This document shows, piece after piece, positions 17,263 to 24,698 of a stretch of DNA of 50,610 nt. The notes under the pieces were generated by a model, which was not told the origin of the DNA, ran no database searches, and worked only from the letters and a program-made list of their open reading frames with translations. This stretch comes from JAMXLO01 sp041487355 (GTDB taxonomy: Bacteria > Pseudomonadota > Alphaproteobacteria > Acetobacterales > Acetobacteraceae). The number at the start of each line of letters is the position of its first letter. The first letter of the stretch is position 1. The stretch spans positions 1-50,610 of the forward strand of contig JBGPND010000014.1 in the NCBI GenBank assembly GCA_041487355.1, written 5' to 3'. A program made the translations under genes and the position numbers.

Positions 17263-18011
17263 GTCCGCCCTCTCTCTCGCTTACCGACGTCACCAAGAAC
17301 TTCGGCCAGACGGAGATCATCCGCGGCGTCAGCATGAGCGTGGCGGCAGGCGAGCGTCACGCACTGATCGGCCCCAACGGCGCCGGCAAGACCACCCTGT
17401 TCAACCTCATCAGCGGCCGGTTTCCGCTCACTTCGGGCGAAATACGGCTGGATGCGACAAGACTGGATGGGTTGCCGCCGCATCGGATCAACCGGCTCGG
17501 CCTGTCGCGCAGTTTCCAGATCACCTCGATCTTCCATCGGCTCAGCGTGTTCGAGAACGTCCGTTGCAGCCTGCTGTGGAGCCGCGGCTACCGCTATTCG
17601 TTCTGGCACGCCCTCGGCCGGCAGCGCGCGCTGAACGAGGAGACGGAGCGGCTGCTGGAGGAGCTCAATCTCGCGGAGCGGCGCGATGTGCAAGCGGGAC
17701 TGCTGTCGTACGCGGAGCAGCGCGCGCTGGAGATCGGCATGACGATTGCCGGCGGCGCCAGCATGATCCTGCTCGATGAACCCACCGCGGGGATGAGCCA
17801 CAGCGAGACGGAATACGCCGTGGCGCTGATCCGTCGCGTGACGCAGGGCAAGACGTTGGTGATGGTGGAGCATGACATGCGCGTCGTGTTCGACCTTGCG
17901 GACACGATTACCGTGCTGGTCTACGGCAAGGTGATCGCGTCCGGTCCGCCCGTGGAAATCCGTGCCAACCGTGCGGTGCAGGAAGCGTATCTCGGGGCGC
18001 TGGCGGCATGA
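17259..18011 (+). CDS. Branched-chain amino acid-type ABC transporter ATPase (LivG-like), system 3
   Basis: This 250-residue ATPase starts at GTG 17259, overlapping the livM stop as GTGA. A longer open frame exists upstream but lies wholly inside livM. Walker A is GPNGAGKTT and Walker B is MILLDEPTAGMS. The ABC signature is the unusual LSYAEQR, and the H-loop is VEHDMRV. The final residues are followed at once by a palindromic element that separates it from livF, unlike the overlapping arrangement in systems 1 and 2. Confidence 0.89.
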   Translation: MSPPSLSLTDVTKNFGQTEIIRGVSMSVAAGERHALIGPNGAGKTTLFNLISGRFPLTSGEIRLDATRLDGLPPHRINRLGLSRSFQITSIFHRLSVFENVRCSLLWSRGYRYSFWHALGRQRALNEETERLLEELNLAERRDVQAGLLSYAEQRALEIGMTIAGGASMILLDEPTAGMSHSETEYAVALIRRVTQGKTLVMVEHDMRVVFDLADTITVLVYGKVIASGPPVEIRANRAVQEAYLGALAA

Positions 18012-18013
18012 GG

Positions 18014-18101
18014 CGCCCTCTCCCCAACCCTCCCCCGCTACGCGGGAGAGGGAGTTCAGCGCCCCCTCTCCCGCGTAGCGGGGCAGGGTTGGGGAGGGGG
18101 C
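18014..18101. repeat. Palindromic element CCCTCTCCCGCGTAGCGGG family inside liv operon 3
   Basis: Inverted arms at 18014-18052 and 18063-18101 contain CCCGCTACGCGGG. Close relatives with CCCGCTGCGCGGG lie at 39368-39464 and 44299-44400. This copy fills the whole gap between livG and livF of system 3, ending 5 bases before the livF ATG, so it is transcribed within the operon and may hide the livF ribosome-binding site. Confidence 0.8.
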
Positions 18102-18105
18102 GCGC

Positions 18106-18804
18106 ATGATGCTCGAGGTTCGCGACCTGCACGCCTTCTACGGCAAGAGCCACATCCTGCAAGGGGTCGACCTGTCGGTGGGCGAGGGCGAAATCGTCTC
18201 CCTGCTCGGGCGCAACGGCGTCGGGCGGTCGACCACATGCAAGGCGATCATGGGCCTGGTGGAACCGGTGGGCACGGTGCGCTACCGCGGCCGCGACATT
18301 GCCGGCCTGCGTGCCAATCTGGTGGCGAAGGCCGGCATCGGCTACGTGCCGGAAGATCGCCAGATCTTTCCCTCGCTGACTGTGCGCCAGAACCTGATGC
18401 TCGGCCTGAAGCACGCGGGCAAGTTCGGCCGCTGGAATTTCGATGACGTGTTCAGGCTGTTTCCCAACCTGGCGGAGCGGCAGAACAATCCGGCTGGCGT
18501 GCTGTCCGGCGGCGAGCAGCAGATGCTGACGATGTGCCGCACGCTGATGGGCGATCCGGACCTGATCCTGATCGATGAGCCGACCGAGGGCCTGGCGCCG
18601 ATGCTGGTCGAGCAGGTCGGCCATCTGCTGGAGGAGATCGCGCGGCGGGGCGTGTCGATCCTGCTGGTGGAGCAGAAGCTGACCATCGCGATGCGGATCT
18701 CGCGGCGGCTCTACGTGATGGGCCACGGCCGCATCGTGTTCGAGGGCACGCCCGCCGACATCGAGGCCAACGCCGACATCCGCAAGGAGTGGCTCGAGGT
18801 CTAA
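18106..18804 (+). CDS. Branched-chain amino acid-type ABC transporter ATPase (LivF-like), system 3, Walker A Lys replaced by Arg
   Basis: This 232-residue LivF-like ATPase closes the system-3 set. The Walker A reads GRNGVGRST at residues 35-43, so the invariant lysine is Arg41 (codon CGG, 18226-18228). The rest is canonical: signature LSGGEQQML, Walker B LILIDEPTEGLAP and H-loop VEQKL. The other LivF proteins of the window keep the lysine. From memory, arginine occurs in a subset of LivF homologues, so this may be a lineage feature rather than damage. Either way the partner LivG would carry the canonical site. An alternative ATG follows 3 bases later. Confidence 0.88.
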   Translation: MMLEVRDLHAFYGKSHILQGVDLSVGEGEIVSLLGRNGVGRSTTCKAIMGLVEPVGTVRYRGRDIAGLRANLVAKAGIGYVPEDRQIFPSLTVRQNLMLGLKHAGKFGRWNFDDVFRLFPNLAERQNNPAGVLSGGEQQMLTMCRTLMGDPDLILIDEPTEGLAPMLVEQVGHLLEEIARRGVSILLVEQKLTIAMRISRRLYVMGHGRIVFEGTPADIEANADIRKEWLEV

Positions 18805-18893
18805 GCCCGGCCCATCGTTTCGCTGCATGACGGAGCTTTGCCAGAACAACCCGACGCATTATGCTGTCCCGGACAAACGGGCAGGAGCTATCG

Positions 18894-19190
18894 ATGAAGA
18901 TTCGCGCTGTGGCGGCCACCATGATCGCAACCGCAACGATGCTGGGCGCGCCGGATTTCGCATCGACCGCCCATGCGCAACCGGCGGGGCGGGCGCAACT
19001 GAACGATCACATGCTGCCGATCGCCGCGGGCGCGCTCGTCGGCGCGGCGGCCGGGTTTTTCCTGCTGCCGTTGGTCGTCCCAGCGACGGCCGTGGCTGCT
19101 ACAGCCGGAGCATCGACCACGGCGAGCCCGATCCTCGCCGCCGTGGGGGCTGGGATCGGCAGCGTCATCGGCTACGAGTTCTCTCCGTAA
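18894..19190 (+). CDS. Small exported glycine/alanine-rich protein of unknown function
   Basis: This 98-residue protein starts at ATG 18894 with CAGGAGC just upstream. An upstream in-frame ATG lacks such a site and would put polar residues before the signal peptide. The signal peptide is MKIRAVAATMIATATMLGA, with probable cleavage after AHA at about residue 28. The rest is one long hydrophobic, glycine-rich stretch (LPIAAGALVGAAAGFFLLPL and GAGIGSVIGYEF), resembling glycine-zipper membrane proteins. No family was recognised. It may form a membrane or outer-membrane association; its function is unknown. Confidence 0.65.
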   Translation: MKIRAVAATMIATATMLGAPDFASTAHAQPAGRAQLNDHMLPIAAGALVGAAAGFFLLPLVVPATAVAATAGASTTASPILAAVGAGIGSVIGYEFSP

Positions 19191-19295
19191 GGCGTTCAAC
19201 CTGGCGTGATTGGTCGGTCGATGTTCCCGTCAACGATATTCTTCCTCCCGTGGGCCCGGAGATGCACCTTGTGTCGGACCGGGAGGGTTCGTAGC

Positions 19296-21662
19296 GTGTG
19301 GGGCCGTTACCAAAGCATGCGGCTGTCGACGCGGCTGCTGCTGATCGTCCTGACCTGTCTGGTGCCTATCATCGCACTGGCGGTCTGGGTCGAGTGCAGC
19401 CACTGGTCGGAGCGCCGGGCGCAACTCGGTGATCTGGCATTGCAGCAGGCCGAATTGCTGAACGGCGACGTCGAGAGCATCGCCGACGGCGCTCGCGTCC
19501 TGCTGAGCACCGCCGCCGAGTTTCCCGAGGTCCGCGACCTCGCACCGGCCTGCGAGGAACGCCTCGTCGGCATCCAACGCGGTCTGCCGATGTTCGCGTT
19601 CCTGGCCCTGATCGATGCGGACGGCAGCGTGGTCTGCGCCTCGAAATCCGGGCTGCGTCAGACCGATGGCGACCCGCCCGTTTGGATGCAGGACGCCATA
19701 GCCGCCACGGGCTTCTCGGCTGGTCGCTATGCGACGGCGCCGGCATTCGATGTCGGGTTCCTGCCCTTCGCGCTTCCCCTGCCCGGGACCGACCCGACCC
19801 ACCGGCGCATCCTTGTCACCGGGCTGGACCTCGGTTGGCTGTCACAGCATCTGCGCCAGATCCGGCAGACAGGTTCGCGCTTCCTGGCTGGCAGCGTGCT
19901 TTCGGTTGCCGATCGTGACGGATACATATTGGCGCGCAGCCCCCAGCACGAGGCATTCGTCGGCAAACGCTTCCCCGCGGTGGCGTTGCCGCTGGTCACT
20001 GCCGCGCAATCCGGCGTTGCACGATTGAAGAGCATCGACGGGACGGATCGCGTGGTCGGCTACATTCCGGCGTCGCAATCGCGGCATCACCTGCTGGTGT
20101 CGATCGGCTTCTATGAACCCGATCTGATGGGTGACATCAATCGGGCCAGCCTGCGTGGCGGCCTGCTGCTGGGTGCTGTCGCGATCGGCGCATTCCTCCT
20201 CACGCTTTTTGTCGCGCGGCGATTCATCGGGCGGCCGACCAGGGAACTGCTCGAGGCAGCACGCCGCTGGCGTGCCGGCGATCTCACCGCGACGGCGCCT
20301 GGCCAGGACGAGCGGTCGGAGTTCGGCCAGATCGCCACCGCCTACAACGATCTGGCCCGCACGCTTGCCCGGCACGAGCAGGAACTGCGGCGGCATGCCG
20401 AAGCGCTGGAAGCCAGGGTGGCTGAGCGGACGCAGGAACTACTGCTCACCAACAACCGGCTGCAGGTGGAGATTGCCGAGCGGCAGAACACCGAGGCCGC
20501 CCTCGTGCAATCGCAGAAGCTCCAGGCCGTGGGACAGCTTGCCGGCGGCATCGCGCATGACTTCAACAATCTGCTGGCAACGATACAGGGCAGCCTGGAC
20601 CTGTTGTCGCGCAGCGTTCCCCCGCAGCAGCAGCGCCAGCACGGCTGGATCGAGCGCGCTTCGGGCGCGGTCTACCGCGGGTCCCAACTGACCGGACGCC
20701 TGCTCGCTTTCTCGCGTCGCCAGCGCCTGGTGGTCGAGGCTTCGGACGTGAACAGGCTGGTGTCCGATCTCGTGCCGCTGCTGCGGACCTGCACGCACGG
20801 ACAGCGGATTCGCATCGACACCGTACTTGGCGCCGAGTTGTGGCCGGCGATGGTCGAGGCAAGCCAGGTGGAGGCTGCGATCCTGAACCTGGCCCTGAAC
20901 GCGCGCGATGCGATGCCGGATGGCGGTGTGCTGACGATAGCCACCGCCAACAAGGTCGTCGCCGACGAAGGGAAGGATGATGTTGCCGCGGGCGATTATG
21001 TCGCGATCACCGTCAGCGATACCGGCGTCGGCATGACGGACGAGGTGGCGCAGCGTGCCTTCGAGCCATTCTTCACCACGAAGGGACCCTCCGGCTCCGG
21101 CCTCGGCCTGAGCCAGGTGTATGGCATGGTGCGTGAATCCGGTGGCACTGTTCGTCTTGTGACGGCGCCGGGCGGTGGCACGTCCGTGGCATTGCTGCTG
21201 CCGCGCGCGGCGGAGATGCCGAAATCCGATCGTCCGCACGTCGTGGAGCAGATGTCACGATCGAAGCTGCCGGTGCTGGTCGCCGACGACGATGCGGACG
21301 TGTTGCAGGTGACCGCCGAAATGCTGCGCCAGCTCGGCTATTGCGTCGCCACGGCGCATGGCGGTCACGAGGCCCTGGCGCTGCTCGACGGGCAGCCGGC
21401 GATCGTCATGCTCGACTACGCGATGCCATCGATGACCGGCCTCGAGGTGGCAGCCGTCATGCGGACCCGCGGCTTCGCCGGATCGATCATCCTTGCGACA
21501 GGCTATGCGGAACTGAGCGAGGCAGAGCAGTTCGAGCTGGGTGCATTGCAGGGTGTGCTGAACAAGCCGTACACGATCCGCGATCTGGAGGCGCTGCTGG
21601 CGCGGGTCGAGGCGGAGTTATTGGCTTCCTCGGCGGGGGCATCGCTGCAGGCCGCGAAGTGA
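19296..21662 (+). CDS. Membrane-bound hybrid sensor histidine kinase with receiver domain
   Basis: This is a 788-residue inner-membrane sensor. The chosen start is GTG 19296, 8 bases after GGGAGGG; an in-frame ATG at 19317 is the alternative. TM1 spans about residues 14-31. A periplasmic Cache-like sensor region follows, then TM2 at about 288-310, a HAMP-like linker and coiled coil (EQELRRHAEALEARVAER), and the H-box GQLAGGIAHDFNNLL with phospho-acceptor His421. Next come the N-box LNARDAMPDGG, DTGVGM, and FEPFFTTK with GSGLGLSQVYG. A receiver domain ends the protein with the phospho-acceptor Asp707 in MLDYAMPSMTGLE. The absence of an output domain and of a partner regulator nearby leaves the signal and target open. 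Confidence 0.88.
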   Translation: MWGRYQSMRLSTRLLLIVLTCLVPIIALAVWVECSHWSERRAQLGDLALQQAELLNGDVESIADGARVLLSTAAEFPEVRDLAPACEERLVGIQRGLPMFAFLALIDADGSVVCASKSGLRQTDGDPPVWMQDAIAATGFSAGRYATAPAFDVGFLPFALPLPGTDPTHRRILVTGLDLGWLSQHLRQIRQTGSRFLAGSVLSVADRDGYILARSPQHEAFVGKRFPAVALPLVTAAQSGVARLKSIDGTDRVVGYIPASQSRHHLLVSIGFYEPDLMGDINRASLRGGLLLGAVAIGAFLLTLFVARRFIGRPTRELLEAARRWRAGDLTATAPGQDERSEFGQIATAYNDLARTLARHEQELRRHAEALEARVAERTQELLLTNNRLQVEIAERQNTEAALVQSQKLQAVGQLAGGIAHDFNNLLATIQGSLDLLSRSVPPQQQRQHGWIERASGAVYRGSQLTGRLLAFSRRQRLVVEASDVNRLVSDLVPLLRTCTHGQRIRIDTVLGAELWPAMVEASQVEAAILNLALNARDAMPDGGVLTIATANKVVADEGKDDVAAGDYVAITVSDTGVGMTDEVAQRAFEPFFTTKGPSGSGLGLSQVYGMVRESGGTVRLVTAPGGGTSVALLLPRAAEMPKSDRPHVVEQMSRSKLPVLVADDDADVLQVTAEMLRQLGYCVATAHGGHEALALLDGQPAIVMLDYAMPSMTGLEVAAVMRTRGFAGSIILATGYAELSEAEQFELGALQGVLNKPYTIRDLEALLARVEAELLASSAGASLQAAK

Positions 21663-21670
21663 CATCCCCC

Positions 21671-21745
21671 TGTCATTGCGAGGAGCGAAGCAATCTCGAT
21701 GTGCGTCATTCTCCACGAGATTGCTTCGCTCCGCTCGTAATGACA
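21671..21745. repeat. Palindromic element TGTCATTGCGAGGAGCGAAGCAATC family
   Basis: Inverted arms lie at 21671-21698 and 21716-21745, with 28 of about 30 positions pairing. It is the uninterrupted form of the outer element at 14840-14973. It follows the kinase stop by 8 bases and abuts the 3' end of the cupin-like pseudogene on the other strand, whose frame runs into it. Confidence 0.85.
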
Positions 21746-21746
21746 T

Positions 21747-21937
21747 GAAGGCGCGTCGATCACGTCGGTCGAGCGGATATCATCCGGCTCGCCGCTGTAG
21801 ACAAGAAGGGCCACCGATTCCGTGCCGATGAAGGCACTGTGCACCTTGCCGCGCGGATTGAGCGCGTAGTTGCCTGGGAAGCGCAGCTACTCGCCCGAGT
21901 TCGTGCCGCGCCCGCCCTCCAGGTTGATCGACTGCAT
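21747..21937 (-). pseudogene. Cupin-like small protein with in-frame stop and 3' end replaced by a repeat
   Basis: The ATG at 21937 is preceded by a good ribosome-binding site (AAAGGAGCC). After 16 codons an in-frame TAG lies at 21887-21889. Beyond it the same frame continues with LRFPGNYALNPRGKVHSAF and SVALLVYSGEPDDI, which resemble the beta-strand core of a small cupin (conserved P-x-G-x-x-H). TAG stands where a tyrosine codon would fit. The end of the frame passes into the palindromic element at 21745. A sequencing error cannot be excluded, but stop plus lost C-terminus point to a pseudogene. The cupin assignment is moderate. Confidence 0.55.
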
Positions 21938-21948
21938 GATGGCTCCTT

Positions 21949-22365
21949 TCAGACGGCGAGCGTCTTGCGCAGGAAGACCCGCTCCACGCCGGGAAGGCTG
22001 CCGACGCGGCCGAACTCCTCCCAGCCGTGGCGGATGTAGAATTCCGGTGCCTGGACATTGATGGTGACCAGCGTGGCGGCGCGGCAGCCGCGGCGGATCG
22101 CCTCCTCCTCCGCCATGCGCAGCGCCCGGCTGCCGATGCCGGAGCGGCGCAGATGCTCCGGCAGGTAGAACAGGTCGAGGAAGAACAGCCCCAGCGTGGT
22201 GCGTCCGAGCAGCCCGCCGGCCAGCTCCCCGGTCTCCAGGTCGTGCACCGCGACCGCAAGCGCGCGCCAGTCGCGCAGGCCGGTCTTCATTGCATTGTAC
22301 TCTGCGAGCCCCGTCTCGAGCACTTCCTCCAGGCCGGGATCCGGATCGTCGGTGACGGTGATCAT
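21949..22365 (-). CDS. GNAT-family N-acetyltransferase
   Basis: This 138-residue cytoplasmic acetyltransferase uses acetyl-CoA; the acceptor is unknown. The GNAT core is visible: strand 4 LGLFFLDLFYLPEHL, the CoA-pyrophosphate loop RRSGIGSRAL near residue 80, and ATLVTINVQAPEFYIRHGWE, where the NVQAPEFYIRHG block is typical of motif B. The start at 22365 (MITVTDD) was preferred to an upstream in-frame start because it matches the length of short GNATs. It is followed 11 bases later by the ruined cupin-like gene on the same strand. Confidence 0.8.
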   Translation of the reverse strand: MITVTDDPDPGLEEVLETGLAEYNAMKTGLRDWRALAVAVHDLETGELAGGLLGRTTLGLFFLDLFYLPEHLRRSGIGSRALRMAEEEAIRRGCRAATLVTINVQAPEFYIRHGWEEFGRVGSLPGVERVFLRKTLAV

Positions 22366-22447
22366 GCTCTTTGTCCTACACAGGTGGAGGTGGAGCATAG
22401 GGGGTGGCCACTGACAGCGTTCTGTCAGTAGTTTCAGGCTTCCCGCA

Positions 22448-22672
22448 TCAGCGGCGATCGTCCGGGAACAGGTGCGCGATCGTCACGAACAGCGACGTGA
22501 CGAAGATCAGGCCGCCGATGATGCCGACCACCCATGCGCCGCGGCTCAATGAGGCAACGACCATCCAGCCGGAGAACAGCAAGGCGCCGAGGAGCATGCC
22601 GATACCCACCCATTCCGGCATGCCGCCGCCGGTGTCCTTGCGTCGGATGACCAGGGTGAACGGGTGGAACAT
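22448..22672 (-). CDS. Small membrane protein, two predicted transmembrane segments
   Basis: This 74-residue product has two hydrophobic segments (VGIGMLLGALLFSGWMVVAS near residue 22, and WVVGIIGGLIFVTSLFVTIA near 47) and a short charged tail ending DDRR. No family was recognised. The start is uncertain: in-frame starts further upstream (for example at 22735) would overlap the divergent WYL remnant. The frame and hydrophobic pattern look protein-coding. Confidence 0.5.
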   Translation of the reverse strand: MFHPFTLVIRRKDTGGGMPEWVGIGMLLGALLFSGWMVVASLSRGAWVVGIIGGLIFVTSLFVTIAHLFPDDRR

Positions 22673-22733
22673 CGCCGCACCATAGCGGCCGCAGCGCCCC
22701 GGCACGAGGGCCACGCCAACGGGAGACACACCC

Positions 22734-22982
22734 ATGCGGCGGGCTGACCGGCGGTTCGACATCATCCAGCGCCTCCGCACGGCGAGTGCGTCAGCCGATA
22801 CGCGACGAGTGCAAGCTGCATATCGCCTATGTAGACGAGAAGGGCGTGCGCACGGATCGCGTCATCTGGCCGACCGCATCAGGTCGTTGGTCGTGCTGGA
22901 AGAGCGCTATCCGTCGGACGACGGCAGGCTGATGGCGCAGTGGCTCGCGCTGCGTCAGAATGAACGGGATACGAAGAAGTAG
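22734..22982 (+). pseudogene. WYL-domain (YafY-type) transcriptional regulator reduced by internal deletions
   Basis: Three recognisable pieces of a YafY/WYL-family regulator, normally 220-330 residues, are packed into 249 bases. The N-terminus MRRADRRFDIIQRLRT starts the DNA-binding HTH_11 domain. About 22796-22880, in another frame, encodes HIAYVDEKGVRTDRVIW, the WYL core strand. The original frame then gives IRSLVVLEERYPS, the family's C-terminus. The HTH body and most of the WYL domain are gone. GGGAG precedes the ATG, showing the original start. The product cannot be a working regulator. Confidence 0.75.
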
Positions 22983-22986
22983 CGTC

Positions 22987-23172
22987 GTGCCAGCGTACAT
23001 GATCGTGCAGATCAACATCACGGATCCGGACGGGTTTGCCCGCAATCGCGAGGCCGTTCCGCGCGTCGTCGAGGCGATTCGGCGGTTCTGGCAGTCGCGC
23101 GAATATGCCGCGGTCAAGGCATTGCGCGAGAATGCCGCGGAACTAGACGTGTGGGCGGTGCCCAGCGTCTAG
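22987..23172 (+). pseudogene. DUF1330-family protein with an internal in-frame deletion
   Basis: The frame begins at GTG 22987 with VPAYMIVQINITDPDGFARN, the standard start of DUF1330 proteins (about 95 residues, ferredoxin-like dimers). It then jumps from REAVPRVVEA directly to IRRFWQSREYAAVKALREN and ends DVWAVPSV. About 35-40 central residues (the glycine-rich GGRYLVRGG region) are missing without a frameshift, leaving 61 residues. The junction lies near 23071-23077. The fold's central strands are lost, so it is listed as a pseudogene, although it is still open. Confidence 0.75.
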
Positions 23173-23205
23173 TGCATGTTCAGCAGAACTGGAATCCTGC
23201 CGGAA

Positions 23206-23283
23206 TGATGGGTATCGCTGCGCTCAACCCATCCTACTGGCTACTGGCCGCGTAGGATGGCTTGAGCGCAGCGATACCCATCA
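23206..23283. repeat. Palindromic element GATGGGTATCGCTGCGCTCA family
   Basis: Arms at 23206-23237 and 23252-23283 are inverted copies with one mismatch. A perfect relative lies at 26481-26568 and a single half at 47027-47054. The bases after the right arm (23310-23333, GGTCACCCTGAGCCCGCTATA) also resemble those after the half copy (47067-47087), so the mobile or copied unit is longer than the palindrome. Confidence 0.85.
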
Positions 23284-23468
23284 CGACGGGTGAGGCTCGC
23301 GCGTTTCCGGTCACCCTGAGCCCGCTATAGTGCACAGACTCATTCAGATCGTCCGCTCGGATGCCGCCCTCGGCAGCAACAGACAGGCCATCGCCGCGAA
23401 CCATCTGTCTGCGCCGCTGCACTAGCCTGTGCCGATGCTGCCGTGCAGGACGAACGCGCCCTTCATGC
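23284..23468. other. Intergenic region without a recognisable gene
   Basis: This stretch contains the flank of the repeat at 23206-23283 and then unique DNA up to the CoA-transferase stop. Short frames exist on both strands, but none shows a recognisable motif, start site or family. Fragments of a further dead gene cannot be excluded. Confidence 0.4.
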
Positions 23469-24620
23469 CTATTCTGCGGCGGCGGCACGCTCGCCGAGGA
23501 CTTCCTGCGTGTGCTCGCCGAGCCGTGGCGCGGGTCGACGCACCGCGCCTGGGGTTTCGGAAAACTTCACCGGCACGCCAAGTGTGCGGAAGCGGCCGGT
23601 GACCGGATGCTTCGTCTCGGCCACCATGTCGCGCGCGAGGATCTGCGGATCGGTGAACACTTCGTCGAAGTGCAGTACCGGTCCCGCCGGAATGCCGAGC
23701 CGCTCCAGCTCGGCGAGCCAATGCGCGGAGGGACGCAGGCACAGCTTCGCCTGCAGCAGTTCCACGATGGCGTTGTTGTGCTGCACGCGATCGGCATTGC
23801 GGGCAAAGCGTGGATCGGTCTTCAGCTCGGGCAACTCCAGCAGATCGCACAGTGCCTCGAAGAATTTCTGTTGCGAAGCTCCAACGGTAATATAGCCGTC
23901 CGATGTGGCGAAGCACTGATAGGGCGAGCTGCCGCGATGCGCCTGCCCGATGCGTGGCGGGCGTTCGCCGGTGGCGAAGTAGTGCGCCGCTTCATACACG
24001 CAGAACGAGGTGGCGGCTTCCAGCAGCGACGTCTCGACATACTGGCCGCGCCCGGTGCGATGCCGCGCCTCCAATGCCGCGAGGATGCCGAAGGCGAGGA
24101 ACATTCCCGCCGCCACGTCGGAGATCGCGATCGGCAGCCGGTGCGGCGGACCATCCGCCGCACCGCATACGCTCATCAGGCCGGACATCGCCTGCGTCAT
24201 CAGGTCGAAACCGCCGCGCGAGCTGTACGGGCCGGTCTGCCCGAAGCCTGAGATCGAACCCACGATCAGCCGCGGGTTGCGCGCGTGCAGCGCGTCCCAG
24301 CCGAGGCCGAGCCGGTCCAGCACGCCGGGGCGGAAATTCTCCACCACGATGTCCGCCTGATCCACCAGGGTCAGGAACCGCGCACGATCGGCAGGCGCCT
24401 TCAGGTCCAGCGCCACCGATCTCTTGTTGCGATTCCAGATCATGAACGGCGCGCTCTCGCCATTCACGAAGGGGGGCATGCCGCGCGCGTTGTCGCCTTT
24501 GTCTGGCTGCTCGATCTTGATCACGTCGGCGCCGTGGTCGGCCAGCAGCATGGCGCAATAGGGGCCGGAGAGATGCGCGGTGAGGTCCAGCACCGTGAGA
24601 CCTTCGAGCGATCCGGCCAT
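23469..24620 (-). CDS. CaiB/BaiF-type (family III) CoA-transferase
   Basis: This 383-residue cytoplasmic enzyme moves CoA between carboxylic acids. The start at ATG 24620 follows GGAGGG. The N-terminus LEGLTVLDLTAHLSGPYCAM and ADHGADVIKIEQP are family signatures. WNRNKRSVALDLK, ADIVVENFRPGVLDRLGL and GGFDLMTQAMSG follow; the Asp in the last motif is the expected catalytic acid that forms the glutamyl/aspartyl-CoA intermediate. Length is normal for the family. It is divergent from an enoyl-CoA hydratase gene with a 78-base gap, so a shared organic-acid pathway is likely. The substrate is unknown. Confidence 0.88.
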   Translation of the reverse strand: MAGSLEGLTVLDLTAHLSGPYCAMLLADHGADVIKIEQPDKGDNARGMPPFVNGESAPFMIWNRNKRSVALDLKAPADRARFLTLVDQADIVVENFRPGVLDRLGLGWDALHARNPRLIVGSISGFGQTGPYSSRGGFDLMTQAMSGLMSVCGAADGPPHRLPIAISDVAAGMFLAFGILAALEARHRTGRGQYVETSLLEAATSFCVYEAAHYFATGERPPRIGQAHRGSSPYQCFATSDGYITVGASQQKFFEALCDLLELPELKTDPRFARNADRVQHNNAIVELLQAKLCLRPSAHWLAELERLGIPAGPVLHFDEVFTDPQILARDMVAETKHPVTGRFRTLGVPVKFSETPGAVRRPAPRLGEHTQEVLGERAAAAE

Positions 24621-24698
24621 GGGGCAAATCCCTCCGCGGGTTGTTGACGATGCCAGCCTAATGGCATGGTGACCGCGAGGGAAATGAGAGAGGCGGCG

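Noticed and set aside
126..18804. Three Liv sets considered as a recent triplication
   Set aside because: The corresponding proteins differ strongly in length and motifs (LivM 332, 313 and 442 residues; three different LivG signatures), so they are distinct systems.
19206..19295. Upstream extension of the sensor kinase by 30 codons
   Set aside because: The extension is rich in Cys, Arg and Trp, precedes the membrane anchor without a matching ribosome-binding site, and the site GGGAGGG fits the GTG at 19296.
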